NCBI GenBank assembly: GCA_030849465.1
Contig: JARVLF010000010.1
Location: forward strand, 744,001 to 808,000
DNA: 64,000 bases
From: Moesziomyces globuligerus
Taxonomy: Eukaryota > Basidiomycota > Ustilaginomycetes > Ustilaginales > Ustilaginaceae
Direction of reading: 5' to 3'
Below the pieces are notes generated by a model, which saw only the letters and a program-made list of their open reading frames with translations, was not told where the DNA came from and ran no database searches. Numbering within the stretch: position 1 is the stretch's first letter; the number at the start of each line of letters is the position of its first letter. Positions 31,594 to 41,544 of the stretch are shown here, one piece after another. The translations under genes and the position numbers were made by a program.

Positions 31594-32568
31594 ATGACGG
31601 CGATCGACGAAGCGGGGGTTGCGGAGATCTACGCGTTTGCGATCGAGCTCGCGCGCAAAGCGGGGCGGGCGATAGTCGAGGGCTCTTCGCGGCGCTTTAG
31701 CAGTGCGGCTGGGTTCGACCACAAGAAGAACACGGCGGATCTGGTGACCGAGACGGATCAGGCGGTTGAGGCGCTAGTCAAACGCGAGATCTCGACGCGC
31801 TTTCCCACGCATGCCTTTATCGGCGAAGAGTCGTGGGCTGCAGGCGAGGAGAATGCTCTGGGAGACGAGGTGACTTGGATCGTCGATCCGATCGATGGAA
31901 CCACCAACTTTGTGCACGCGTTCCCGTATACCTGCATCTCGATCGGTGTGGTCATCGATCGAGTTCCCACCATTGGTGTCGTCTACGCTCCGTTCATGGA
32001 TACGCTCTACCACGCTGCGAGCGGTAAGGGCAGTTTCATGTCGAGTCCCCACCATCCTACTCCTCGTCGACTTCCTCTCACCGATCCAACACCCCTGGAG
32101 AACCTCAACCAGGCGCTCGTCGCCTTCGAATGGGGTTCCGATCGAAGGGCCGAAGTGCTCGACAAGAAGCTCGCTAGCTTCCGCAAGATCACCGGCGACG
32201 CCGAGGGTGGCGTCCAAGGTGGTAGGATGGCCCAGGGTGTCAGGAGCGTAGGATCGGCCGCGCTCAACTTCTGCCACGTCGCCAGCGGTAACCTCGATCT
32301 GTACTGGGAAATCGGCTGCTGGGCTTGGGACGTCTGCGCCGGCGTCGTCATCGCCCAGGAGGCAGGCGCCGCCGTCGTCGGAGACAAGTCCCACGCCCAA
32401 GCCGTCATCACCGGCAACGAGCAGTTCAACATCGTCACCCCCGCCGTCCTCACGGGAAGGAAGTACGTCGTCGTACGTGCCATCCACGCAGACGAGGAGC
32501 TCAACCACAAGGCCCAGAAACACCTCCTCCAAGAGTTCTACGACTGCATCACAGAGTGGAACCCTTAG
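31594..32568 (+). CDS. Inositol monophosphatase family protein
   Basis: 324 residues from the ATG at 31594 (MTAIDEAGVAEIYAFAIELA). The open frame reaches further left, through the tRNA, but that extension is not coding. The metal-binding motifs of the IMPase fold are complete: GEES (E-E pair), DPIDGTTNF and WDVCAGVVIAQEAGA, with TETDQAVE upstream. Length is typical. The enzyme should hydrolyse inositol 1-phosphate to inositol with Mg2+ in the cytosol, feeding phosphoinositide synthesis; family members can also act on other sugar phosphates. It is convergent with the orphan gene at 33065. Confidence 0.94.
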   Translation: MTAIDEAGVAEIYAFAIELARKAGRAIVEGSSRRFSSAAGFDHKKNTADLVTETDQAVEALVKREISTRFPTHAFIGEESWAAGEENALGDEVTWIVDPIDGTTNFVHAFPYTCISIGVVIDRVPTIGVVYAPFMDTLYHAASGKGSFMSSPHHPTPRRLPLTDPTPLENLNQALVAFEWGSDRRAEVLDKKLASFRKITGDAEGGVQGGRMAQGVRSVGSAALNFCHVASGNLDLYWEIGCWAWDVCAGVVIAQEAGAAVVGDKSHAQAVITGNEQFNIVTPAVLTGRKYVVVRAIHADEELNHKAQKHLLQEFYDCITEWNP

Positions 32569-33064
32569 TCCCCTCCTTTCCCCCCACCTGCAGTTCGCAT
32601 AGCCCAAACCATCCACTTTGCACAAAGCAGATGCCGCCGTCAGCTCCCGACCTGCGTGAGCTGCGTGAGTTGCGCGAGGCTGGGTGAGAGAGGGCGTCAA
32701 GGTGGGCTCAAGCGCGGTGAGAAGGCGGAGATTTGGCCGATGACGGTGGACAGACACCATGTCGACCGGCTCGGGCCAAGTCGGACGCTGCGTCGTTGAC
32801 GATGCGAGACGACGAGTGTATGGGAGCTGGCAGGATGGGGATGGCAGGCGAATTGCATCGACTGGCTTGGTTGTTGGGGTCCGCGTCGAGCAAGCACCTC
32901 AGCTCATCGCGGAGCACTCATGACTTTGACTGCATGTCTGGAGCATGGCACGAACGGCGACCAGCTGAGAAAGGTCGGACTTGGCACGCCTTGGATTGGA
33001 GCGATGGTATCAAAATTTTGCCCGTTGGGACAGAGTGGGTATAAACAAAGCGGGCCGCCGCTCT
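32569..33064. other. Convergent 3' intergenic spacer
   Basis: 496 bp between converging genes; both 3' UTRs are expected here. GTGAGCTGCGTGAGTTGCG near 32655 is a small imperfect repeat. No gene is supported. Confidence 0.55.
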
Positions 33065-35455
33065 CTAAGCAGCCGCGTGAGTCGGATTCTCGCCATCCTC
33101 GATGGGTTGGGCGGGGGGAGGCAGATCGATGTGGCGCGCATTGGCCCAAGCGGGTTCGTCTCTGTAGGCCTCTAGCGCTGCGACGGCGGCTTCTGCGGCG
33201 GCCCATGCGACTCTGACGGCCTTGATGTGGAGGTCGTGTCTACGGACGAAGCGGAGGGCTCTGCTGGTCTCTCTGAGTGCGAGCTGGGTGCCCTTTTCCG
33301 ACACTCTGTACCTGGCATCGAGGGCGCCGAGGATCGAGACCATCTGGCGGAGCAACTGGTACAGCTGCGTCGGGAGTGGCGAACGCTTCAACGCCCTCGC
33401 GAGCGAGGCCGACAGGAGGATGAGACGGTCTTCGGCCGATTCGCCCGGGGCATCGACATGGCCATAGCGAGCGAGCTGCTGCTGCTGCTCGAGCGTCAAC
33501 GGTCCCAGAACGACTTGGCCATCGATCGAAGAGGTGGGTGCGTCGGGCCACGCTTCGTCGCTGCGCGCAACGGCACCCAAGCTACTCGCCAGCGCCGAGG
33601 CCGCAGTCGAGGCAAAGGCCACGGCGAGCTCCCACTGCTTGTTGTTCTGGCTGATGGCGCGCGTCCACGCCGTGCGCGGCGTAGCCGCTCCACTACCCGG
33701 CTGCGACGGCGAGAGCACGGGCGACGACGCGTCTCTCTGCTCGGCAGCACCTGGCAGCTCCTCATCGCTGTCCAGATCGGTGATCCTCGGATCGTGCAGT
33801 TTGTCCTCCTTCGACTCCCTCCGCATGCCCCTCGGTGCGATCGCCGCCAGATTTGCCGAAAGCGCCGACAACGCCCCCGCACCGATATGCAGACCGATGT
33901 CCAGCACCGACGATCCGAGCTTACCCGCCAACGACGAGGATCCGCGCGACGAAGCCTTGGCCGCCGCATGCGCGCGCGCAAATCCCCCCTCGCCAGCCCA
34001 AGCCGCACCCGCAGGCACAGCGGTGTGGTAGTGGTGATGCACCACGTTGGCCGTAGCCGAGGCGCCGTGCTGGCGCTCGAGCGCGAGCTTCTGCCGCTCG
34101 AGCTCGAGCTCGCGCCTCATGTCCTCGGCGCGCGCGAGCTCGGCGCGCGCGTCGAAACCGAGCTTGGCCATGCCCTCGTCGAGGCGCTGCTTGATATCGT
34201 CGCGCTGCTTGCGACTCAGCCCGGGCGCCTCCTTGTCCGAGAGCGCCGAGATGAGATAGCCCAACGACGAGATGTACAGGTCGAGCGAAAAGCCGAGATC
34301 GTCGTCGTCGTCGTCGTCGTCGTCCGAAGCGCGCTCGTCGTCGGAGGGTGCTAGCTCGTCGTCGGAGGCGTGAGCGGTGAGCTTACGTCGGGCGGAGCGA
34401 CGTTTGTGCTCCCAGATCCGCTCGTCCTCCTCGGCCGCCTGAGCCGCTTCGACCGCGAGCGTCACCGCCTTGTCCAGGCGGCGACGGTCGAGCTTGACGG
34501 GGCGCTTTTCGTCGGCGTGGCGCACGACGCGCTTGGCCTCGTCCGACGCCGCGGGCACGAGCGCGAGCGCATCGCGGTGGCGCGGACTCGCCGGGTCGAG
34601 CGAAGACGAGGCATCGGTCGAGGCCGAACTCGACGGCTGCGAGGTCGGCACAAAGCGGGCGGGCACCCAGGCTGCTGCGAGGCCGCGGATCGAGTGGATG
34701 GAGCGCGCGCGGAAGCCCGCGTGCCTCTGCACCGTCGGCTCGTCGCTGGCGAGCGCCTCGTCGAGCCTCGCCGCTGCACGTCGGCCCGAGGCCGCACTCA
34801 TCGACGACGTCCTATGCGCCGCCGAGGTTGGCTGCGCAAACGAGCGCGGCAGCGTCGCAAACGTCGTATGCTCCTGCGCCGTTTCGGCCTTGACCGTAGC
34901 CTCGGAGGGTGGAGCGGGTGGCATGGACCGGAGCATGTCCTTTGGCGTCGACCTGGGCGAGTACCTCACCGAGGTGGCAGGGGTATCGGCGGACGAAGCG
35001 GCGCTCGATGCTTCCGGGCTGTAGAGCAGCGTCTCGGATGCGAGCGGCGTGCTTGCTGCCGACGACGAGCGTGTGGCCGGGGTGGCAGGCGTTGGGAACG
35101 CGATCGACGACTCGTGGCCCCGAAGCTCGCCACGGAAGCGCACCTCGTCGCCCAGTCTCGCCCGGGGCTCGGCAGCCGGTGGTCTGCGCGGGCTCGCGTC
35201 GTCTGCCCACTCGGTCGGCGTGGGATGCGAGAAGACCAGCTCCGCCTCCGTGCTCAGCCCACCCCGAGATGCAGCCGCCTCGCTCGAGCCTCCGGCCGCT
35301 GAAGCGGGATTGGCCAGACCACCTGCGCTGGCCAGGAACGAACCGAGCGAGTTGAGGCTCGGCAGCAGCGACGACGTGCGCCGATGATGCCCGCGCCTCG
35401 TCGCAGCGTCCGCAGCGCCAACAGCGCTCGAGGTAGTGTCTGGCTGCTCCGCCAT
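33065..35455 (-). CDS. Hypothetical protein with acidic tract and coiled coil
   Basis: 796 residues from the ATG at 35455 (MAEQPDTTSSAVG), the first ATG in a frame that upstream uses only a TTG. I do not recognise the family. Residues 1-370 are Ser/Ala/Arg-rich and probably disordered (RRGHHRRTSSLLPSLNSLG). An acidic stretch with DDDDDDDDD (GTC/GTCGTC run at about 34300-34322) precedes LGFSLDLYISSLGYLISAL. A Glu/Arg-rich helix follows (RAEDMRRELELERQKLALERQ, likely coiled coil). Gly/Ala-rich hydrophobic segments (LDIGLHIGAGALSALSANL; ELAVAFASTAASALASSLG) come next, then a well-structured-looking helical C-terminus. It may be a lineage-specific membrane-associated or scaffold protein; the function is unknown. 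Confidence 0.82.
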   Translation of the reverse strand: MAEQPDTTSSAVGAADAATRRGHHRRTSSLLPSLNSLGSFLASAGGLANPASAAGGSSEAAASRGGLSTEAELVFSHPTPTEWADDASPRRPPAAEPRARLGDEVRFRGELRGHESSIAFPTPATPATRSSSAASTPLASETLLYSPEASSAASSADTPATSVRYSPRSTPKDMLRSMPPAPPSEATVKAETAQEHTTFATLPRSFAQPTSAAHRTSSMSAASGRRAAARLDEALASDEPTVQRHAGFRARSIHSIRGLAAAWVPARFVPTSQPSSSASTDASSSLDPASPRHRDALALVPAASDEAKRVVRHADEKRPVKLDRRRLDKAVTLAVEAAQAAEEDERIWEHKRRSARRKLTAHASDDELAPSDDERASDDDDDDDDDLGFSLDLYISSLGYLISALSDKEAPGLSRKQRDDIKQRLDEGMAKLGFDARAELARAEDMRRELELERQKLALERQHGASATANVVHHHYHTAVPAGAAWAGEGGFARAHAAAKASSRGSSSLAGKLGSSVLDIGLHIGAGALSALSANLAAIAPRGMRRESKEDKLHDPRITDLDSDEELPGAAEQRDASSPVLSPSQPGSGAATPRTAWTRAISQNNKQWELAVAFASTAASALASSLGAVARSDEAWPDAPTSSIDGQVVLGPLTLEQQQQLARYGHVDAPGESAEDRLILLSASLARALKRSPLPTQLYQLLRQMVSILGALDARYRVSEKGTQLALRETSRALRFVRRHDLHIKAVRVAWAAAEAAVAALEAYRDEPAWANARHIDLPPPAQPIEDGENPTHAAA

Positions 35456-36280
35456 GACGGACTGTCGATCCGTGTGTTTTGCGAGAGAATTACTGCGCGC
35501 GCGGACCCTGCATCGCAGTCCAAGTGTCGAGTGGGATTCGTGCGAGGTGGGGTGTCCAGATGCGAATCGACGCGGGTGAGAGATGAGCAAAGGCGAGAGA
35601 TATGCTTTGGCGTGAGTTGGAGCCAAGTCAGGACGAGGTTGAGTTGGTATGGCTTGGAGGAGGTCGGGATGATTTGGGGGGAGGATGTGCAGGGTTCGGC
35701 GGTTTGTTTGTGGGCCGGTGGTGGTATGCAATCGTCAATATCTACCCGACCTCACTTTTGCCGACTGAGGGCTGGCGTGCCGAGTGGAGGGCGCGATGAA
35801 ATTTCCAAAAAATCTGTGAATAATTTAATCTTGTTGAGCAGCCACGGCAGGAGTGGGGTTTTCCGCGTGAATGGAGGTCGATGAGATTGGGCGGCTGCTT
35901 ACTGCAACCCGCTTTCACGTGGTCGCTCGCAGGCGCGCCCAAACCTGCAACATCGCGACATCTTAGATCGGCGATTCAACCGCATGGATACAGTAACCAA
36001 CTTTGACCGCACCGTGGAGTAATGATATCAGAGAGTGGGGCCGATCGCAACTCGGATCTCGACATACAAGGGCGCTAGTGTCAGTCGTCTTACGCGGGTA
36101 TGCGGCCTCCCTCTGAGGTCGACGTGACGTTCAGCAGCTTTTTCAGGCCCAAGTCATCTTCCATGGCCACCAAATCAGCATGGCTATCAATCACACACAC
36201 CCCTCCATGCTCATCTTGTGTGTGACTCAATGTTCAACCCATCGCGATTGCAAAGCTAAAAAGTGAGCGGGCTCGTCCTG
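35456..36280. other. Intergenic spacer with inverted repeat
   Basis: 825 bp containing the promoter of the orphan gene (right of 35455) and the 3' region of the kinase gene. The inverted repeat at 36191-36225 lies just past the kinase stop. No gene is seen. Confidence 0.55.
36191..36225. repeat. Inverted repeat in the 3' region of the kinase gene
   Basis: TCACACACA (36191-36199) and TGTGTGTGA (36217-36225) are perfect 9-bp complements separated by 17 bases. In the kinase mRNA (minus strand) this would form a hairpin about 55-90 bases past the stop codon. Confidence 0.7.
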
Positions 36281-39181
36281 CTACGACGACGAGGCGCTCC
36301 ACGTCAGCAGTCGTCGCAGCAACTGCTTCGACCGCGTCTTGCCATCGCCCGTCTTGCTGCCTGTTCGTCCGCTCGACGACGGCCCCGGCCCTGCCTGTTC
36401 CGAGTGCGACCAGTCCGCATTCCCTTCCTCCGTCACAAACGCTGTGCCGCCCCGCTGCATCCTGCAATCCTCCAACGCCTCCTCTCCGCTGCGTGACATA
36501 CTCTGCCGCTGGCCCTTGAGCTTCTTCGAGCCAAACTTGAGCCGCACCTGCGTCTCCTTGAGCGTCGCCATCAGGCTGCTCTGCCGGCTTCCCTTGCCAT
36601 CGCCTTGCCAACACCTCGGCGAGTCTCCGATAGCATCACCGTCCAGTCGCATCAATCGTGCCGGCATCAGCGCCGAGTGCGCTCTGTTTCCGTCTTCGTC
36701 ACGCCCAAGCGCTGGCATCGACGCTCCTCGAAGGTGCCAAGTCGGACTGTGCGGGGCATTCGGCCCTCCGCTCGACCTTCGCGTTCCAAAGCTTGGACTG
36801 TTCAGCCTCAGTCCGCGCAAGCCCTTGATGGCCGTATCCAAGGCAGAGCCAGAGGGAGACGCCGCAAGCGCATCCGCAGACATCGGGGGACGGCGTTCGC
36901 CGATTCGCTCTCCGTTGCTTCGCCCGCTCCTCGCCCCTGCGACCGAGCCCGACTCGACTCGCAGATCCATCGAGGCCACCGTCCGCGGGGCCCGTTCTGC
37001 GCTTAGAAAGCCACCACCACTGCAATCAGGCACGGCCGCCGTCCTTGGTCGAGACCAGTTCCGATCCCGAAAAGAGCTCGAAGGCCTGAGCGTCTGTCTC
37101 GCGCCGGCGTCCTTTTGCACTTCGTTCGTGCTCCACGTGTAGGTCTGCGTGCTTGGAAGGCGTGCACTGGCAGTCGCCGGACGAGGCGCATCGCCAAGCG
37201 TAGCTGAGCGCGCCTTGGGGTAGCGAGGCGGACTCACCAGCTCGAATCCGTGCGGTAAAACCGCGCTGGCCTCCCTCTCATCGGCAGTAGGCTCAGTCAG
37301 AGCATGATTCATGCTCGCCTCCGTCGTACCGCATGTGTCGAATCGCACCTTGCCCTTGACTTGCCGACTGGACATCCGCATCGAAGAGCTCCTGCTGATC
37401 GTCTCGGACGTGTGTTGTGGCGTGCTCGTCCTTGAAGTGCCCTGCGATAGCGTCGGTGTCGTCTGCCTCGAGCCCTCGAGTTCGGAGATCTTGCTCTGCG
37501 ATGGCGTCCGGCTCAAACGTCCCGCCTTTTCCTTGGATCGGGGACTCAGGCTCGTCTCGTCGGCACTAGTCGAGCGTGCGCTGCTGTTGCGAGGCAGCGG
37601 AGATCTCGCCGCCCGAAGCACCTCGTACAGCTCGTCGGCTGTAGGACGGAGGTCCTGATGCCGTAGCGAGCTCTTGAGTGCCGAGCGCAACGCTGGTGAG
37701 CAGCCATCCGCCTGGGCCACCAATGGTACCGGGCCCAGTGCGATGCCCACAATCAGGAGCGGAAGGACGCGGCACCACTGGTGAAAGCGCGGAACGTCGT
37801 CCTCGCTGTCCGCCTTCTGATACAGCGGCTCAATCATCTCATGCCGATGGCGTGAAAAGGAAAAATCGTAGGGCGAGATCGTGCTGCTGCTCGGTCGCTG
37901 ATCCTCGTCCACAGTCTTGAGCAGGAGTGCCTGCACGGTACAGGCCCAGCTCCAGATGTCGGCGCGGATACCCCACCCGCGCTTCAGATCTCTGAGGCCG
38001 ATCTGATAGACGGACCACTGCTCGCGGGGCAGGAAGGACGTATAGTCGTGCTCGTAGTCCTCCAGGACCGAATGTCCCTTGCCCGAGACGTCGAGGTAGC
38101 GTGTCGCCTGGATGAGAATTTCCGGAGCCATGTAGTAAGGAGAGCCAGTGAGCGAGCCCAGCCCCTCGCAAAGCTCAGGTGCGAGGCGAGTGACGGCACG
38201 ACCGGCGAGCAGAGCCTGGCGATCCTGCTGCTCGACTGCCGAGCGGTTGTTGCGCTCCCGATTGGAAAGGTGTACGAAGCGACGACTAGCTCCGAGATCG
38301 ATAATCTTCACCACTCCAGTGCGAGGGTCAAGCATGAGGTTGGACGGCTTCAGATCACCATGCGTGACGTTGTGGTCGTGCAGGAACTTGAGACCCTGCA
38401 TCACCTCGAATGCGACCTTTTCGACGCGTTCGTGGCTCCACGTCTTCCTGGATTTGGTCCAGCCCTTCGCGGTCGGCTCTGCGTCGAGTTCGATGAGCTT
38501 TTCGAAAACGAGCAGTCGGGTGGGTGGGCCGTCCTCCTCGTCCTCTGACAGCGACGGACCGTTGTGGTGCTCGTCTCTGTTGTCGACGCCGGAGGGAGCA
38601 AGATTGGCGAGGAGCTTGACAAGGGGAACGTCGTCCGGCTGGTTGGACGCGCGACGTGCGGCTTGAAGGTATTCGAAGATGCGGCCTTCTCCTCGGACGA
38701 TGCGGACGTGCATGCGCCGATCGTCTTGGAGCTCTGCACGTCGTTTCTTCTTCTCAACGAGGCTCGTCTTTTGGAGCTCATCAAACGAGCCCGAGCACGG
38801 CGTGCGACAGAGTTTGACGGCGACCAGCGACGGCGACTTCAGCATTGGTTGTGAAGGCGGGTGTCCAGGGTGCGTGTCTTCGAGACGCTTGGATTGACTG
38901 ATTGGGGACGAGGTGCTGGAGGATACAAGCTCCTGGACAGACGCATGTCGACGAATCGAGAGGGAGAGGTCGACCGAGGATGGTGGCGTGAAGGAGCCGT
39001 CCAGAGCATAGCGGTACACGCACCCGAAGCCGCCTTGGCCCAATACGGCAGCGTCACTATCTGCACCCCGCGCCTTGCGGTAGTAGCGTACGAGGCGCTT
39101 GCCGCCAAGAGAGAATTCGATCGTCGGTGGTGGACCTGGCTGTTCGCATGCTCGTGTGGCTCCGGCTGGCGCGGACGGCAT
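36281..39181 (-). CDS. Atypical serine/threonine protein kinase with large insertions
   Basis: 966 residues from the ATG at 39181. The kinase domain occupies about residues 25-545. The Gly loop is GQGGFGCVYR (near 48-57). After an insertion of roughly 60 residues comes VAVKLCRT (Lys of VAVK). The catalytic loop is HGDLKPSN (HRD changed to HGD, near 272). The metal motif is DLGASR (DFG changed to DLG). A further insertion precedes SPYYMAPE, and about 55 extra residues lie before DIWSWACTV. Catalytic Asp, Asn and Lys are all present, so activity is likely. The C-terminal ~400 residues are Ser/Arg-rich and low complexity (SRSSSMRMSSRQVKGKVRF). I cannot place it in a named subfamily; the HGDLKPSN/DLG combination also occurs in some NEK-, STE- and fungus-specific kinases. 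Confidence 0.88.
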   Translation of the reverse strand: MPSAPAGATRACEQPGPPPTIEFSLGGKRLVRYYRKARGADSDAAVLGQGGFGCVYRYALDGSFTPPSSVDLSLSIRRHASVQELVSSSTSSPISQSKRLEDTHPGHPPSQPMLKSPSLVAVKLCRTPCSGSFDELQKTSLVEKKKRRAELQDDRRMHVRIVRGEGRIFEYLQAARRASNQPDDVPLVKLLANLAPSGVDNRDEHHNGPSLSEDEEDGPPTRLLVFEKLIELDAEPTAKGWTKSRKTWSHERVEKVAFEVMQGLKFLHDHNVTHGDLKPSNLMLDPRTGVVKIIDLGASRRFVHLSNRERNNRSAVEQQDRQALLAGRAVTRLAPELCEGLGSLTGSPYYMAPEILIQATRYLDVSGKGHSVLEDYEHDYTSFLPREQWSVYQIGLRDLKRGWGIRADIWSWACTVQALLLKTVDEDQRPSSSTISPYDFSFSRHRHEMIEPLYQKADSEDDVPRFHQWCRVLPLLIVGIALGPVPLVAQADGCSPALRSALKSSLRHQDLRPTADELYEVLRAARSPLPRNSSARSTSADETSLSPRSKEKAGRLSRTPSQSKISELEGSRQTTPTLSQGTSRTSTPQHTSETISRSSSMRMSSRQVKGKVRFDTCGTTEASMNHALTEPTADEREASAVLPHGFELVSPPRYPKARSATLGDAPRPATASARLPSTQTYTWSTNEVQKDAGARQTLRPSSSFRDRNWSRPRTAAVPDCSGGGFLSAERAPRTVASMDLRVESGSVAGARSGRSNGERIGERRPPMSADALAASPSGSALDTAIKGLRGLRLNSPSFGTRRSSGGPNAPHSPTWHLRGASMPALGRDEDGNRAHSALMPARLMRLDGDAIGDSPRCWQGDGKGSRQSSLMATLKETQVRLKFGSKKLKGQRQSMSRSGEEALEDCRMQRGGTAFVTEEGNADWSHSEQAGPGPSSSGRTGSKTGDGKTRSKQLLRRLLTWSASSS

Positions 39182-41544
39182 GGTTGCTTGCTGGACGAGA
39201 GGCGCACCAAAGTCTAGCGGGGACTCGATGAAGAATGCTTAGATCTCTGCAGCTAGGAGTGGTAGCAGAGAGCGGTAGCTTGGGCTAGCTTGTAGCTCAG
39301 CTTGTTGAGAGAAAGAGGTCGGGAGGATATATACAGGTGCGTGGGTCAGCTCGAATTGCGAGCATCGAGAGCACAGCCTGCACTTGCACTAGGTGGGCGT
39401 TCTCTGGCTTTGACAACTAGAGGGGCGAGCGCCGAGTCGACTAGATGAAGCCGGCGGTGGGATGGAGACAGCTGAGTGTTGCGAGCGCTGCAGCGTGCAC
39501 CCACCCGATTGGAAATGGTGGCGGAGGGTATGAAGCCGGGTGGAGCTCGATTCTGCGAGCACGCCAAGGGGCTGACACTCTATTCGGACGGAGGTGGCTA
39601 AGTCTCGGTCAAGCATTGGCCATGCTGCCTACAATGCGCGGATAAGTCGAACAGACGAGGAGGTCAGGGGTTACGAGAGCGGAGATCTGCAGCCGAGGTT
39701 GTCGAACCGTCGTCGAGGCCACAACGGAGCTGGGTGTGCAATGAATTGTTGGCCATACAGCGAGGGACGTGAGCTCACTGTACCTTGACCTCGTGTGTAG
39801 CTCTGCGATGAGAGACCAGATGGGTCGTGCGGCCTGTGCAACCTGTAAGCAGTTTCGAAGAAGAGAATGGCTTGCCAGCAAGCAGAATGGGCTTCACCGA
39901 CATTTGATGAAGAAACCGACGGCCAGGCTGGCAATATGAAGGGCGCATGTCGAGAAGCCCCGACTAGTTGTGCATCTCCCTCACGACTTGAGCAGCACGA
40001 TGAGGTTTGACTGGCTTATGGGCTCGAGTGTTGGCCTAGCCGAGTTTCGAGCTGGAGCTGGATCGAGTGGTGATGTGCGGGATGAGCGGCCGACGATCCA
40101 CGAGTTCAATGGCTCTACGCCAGGGTGCGTATGCGTGGTGCAAGCGCGATTACCCTACGTAGGCGTCGGGAGGGGCGTGCCCACAATAAACACGACCTGC
40201 GTGGTCTGCAGCTCCAGAGTGCTTGATCGAGGGGCCTAAGCTCGGGATGGCTTAGCCGGCTTGAGGTGGTTTATGAAGTCATGAGGGAAGCCGGAGACCT
40301 CCGCCTCGCCAGGAGCGAAGGCCGCTGAGGAGCATTGGGTGGAATACATTAGCTCTCAAAGGAAGCCGGAGACGCAGCAGCGAAGGCTGAATGGCAGGCG
40401 CCTGCAAGTAGAGGCCGAGAATTCCAAGGCGTGGGGAAAGGAAGCCAAACCTAGCGGCGGCGAAGGGAGCATACATTCGAAGCGATTGCAGCTGTGCAGA
40501 GCGCACCTTCGCCCCGCTCCGACCTAGCGATGAACGGCAGGCTCGGCGCATCCGAGAGAGCGCAGCGCCTCAAATGCATTGCAGCCGACTGTCAGTTCTC
40601 AAGGTCGAGGTTGGCATTGTGAGGCAGCAATCGCGAATCGCAGCAGCTCAGCGCGGCGGTTGCAAAAGAGAGTTGAGCGTGACCTTGGCCAGCTCCAAGC
40701 TCAGGGTTGTGCATCTGGCGTGCTGCCCTGAGCGGCCCAGGCTGCGTTCTGTAGCGGGGTGTTGGCTTGTGATTCAGCCTTTCGGCCTGGAGCCGACAGC
40801 CGTGCCTAGCGGCAGCCTCCTTTGTGCACGCGCCCTTTGGCTGCAGAAAGGCACGCGCCTCTTCTGCGCATGGTTCGGCGTGCAGCTCCATGCCCATTCG
40901 ACTGCGGAGAGCCAAGCCGCAGAGGCCCTTCTGAAACGCATCGTGGCGACCAAGCACTTCTTAGATCCAACCGCTCCCACGCACAAAGGGAGGCGTGGGA
41001 GCTACAAAAAAGCACCCGACCAAGGCACGCGCAGGCAGCCGGCTATCGCTGCGCCTACGCCTGCACAGCTCCACGCGCCAGCCCACGTCCCGTTGCGCAA
41101 TGTGACTTTTCGAAGGATCACAACCCGGAATTGCCTCGCACCTGCATACAGTCACAACCGCGCTCGAGCCCGCCTCAGCCTTTGCATCACCTTCTCATCC
41201 TCGCCGACTTGATCTTGCTGATTGATGCGCCCGTCCGGACTGGTCGGTTCCATATGTGGGCCGTACTTGCTCTGCTCCCCTTTGCTGGTGCCGGCTTTCA
41301 GTCGGGGGCAAAGCAGTGGCATGCACCGCACAAACAGACAGCTGACCCCTCGCCGCGCGCGTGCCAACCGAGACCGGCCATTTCATGCAGGTCATGTGTT
41401 GCACACGCCCCAGTAGAAGCGCGCGCCAACGTACAAATGACATTTCGATGGAGCGACTCAGAGAGCGAGGCTGACAGGAAGGATGGACACACGCCATGTC
41501 CGGATCGCCTGAGACCAACGTGACTGAACCCCACATGAGCCGCG
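39182..41544. other. Long gene-free stretch, kinase promoter and caleosin 3' region
   Basis: 2.4 kb without a supportable gene. The left part is the promoter of the minus-strand kinase gene (GATATATACAG near 39326-39334 may be its TATA element, about 150 bp upstream of the ATG). The rest has ordinary composition with no repeats, RNA genes or conserved open frame that I can identify. Confidence 0.5.

Noticed and set aside
40574..41212. 212-residue plus-strand open frame
   Set aside because: No motif or signal peptide; its composition matches surrounding non-coding DNA.
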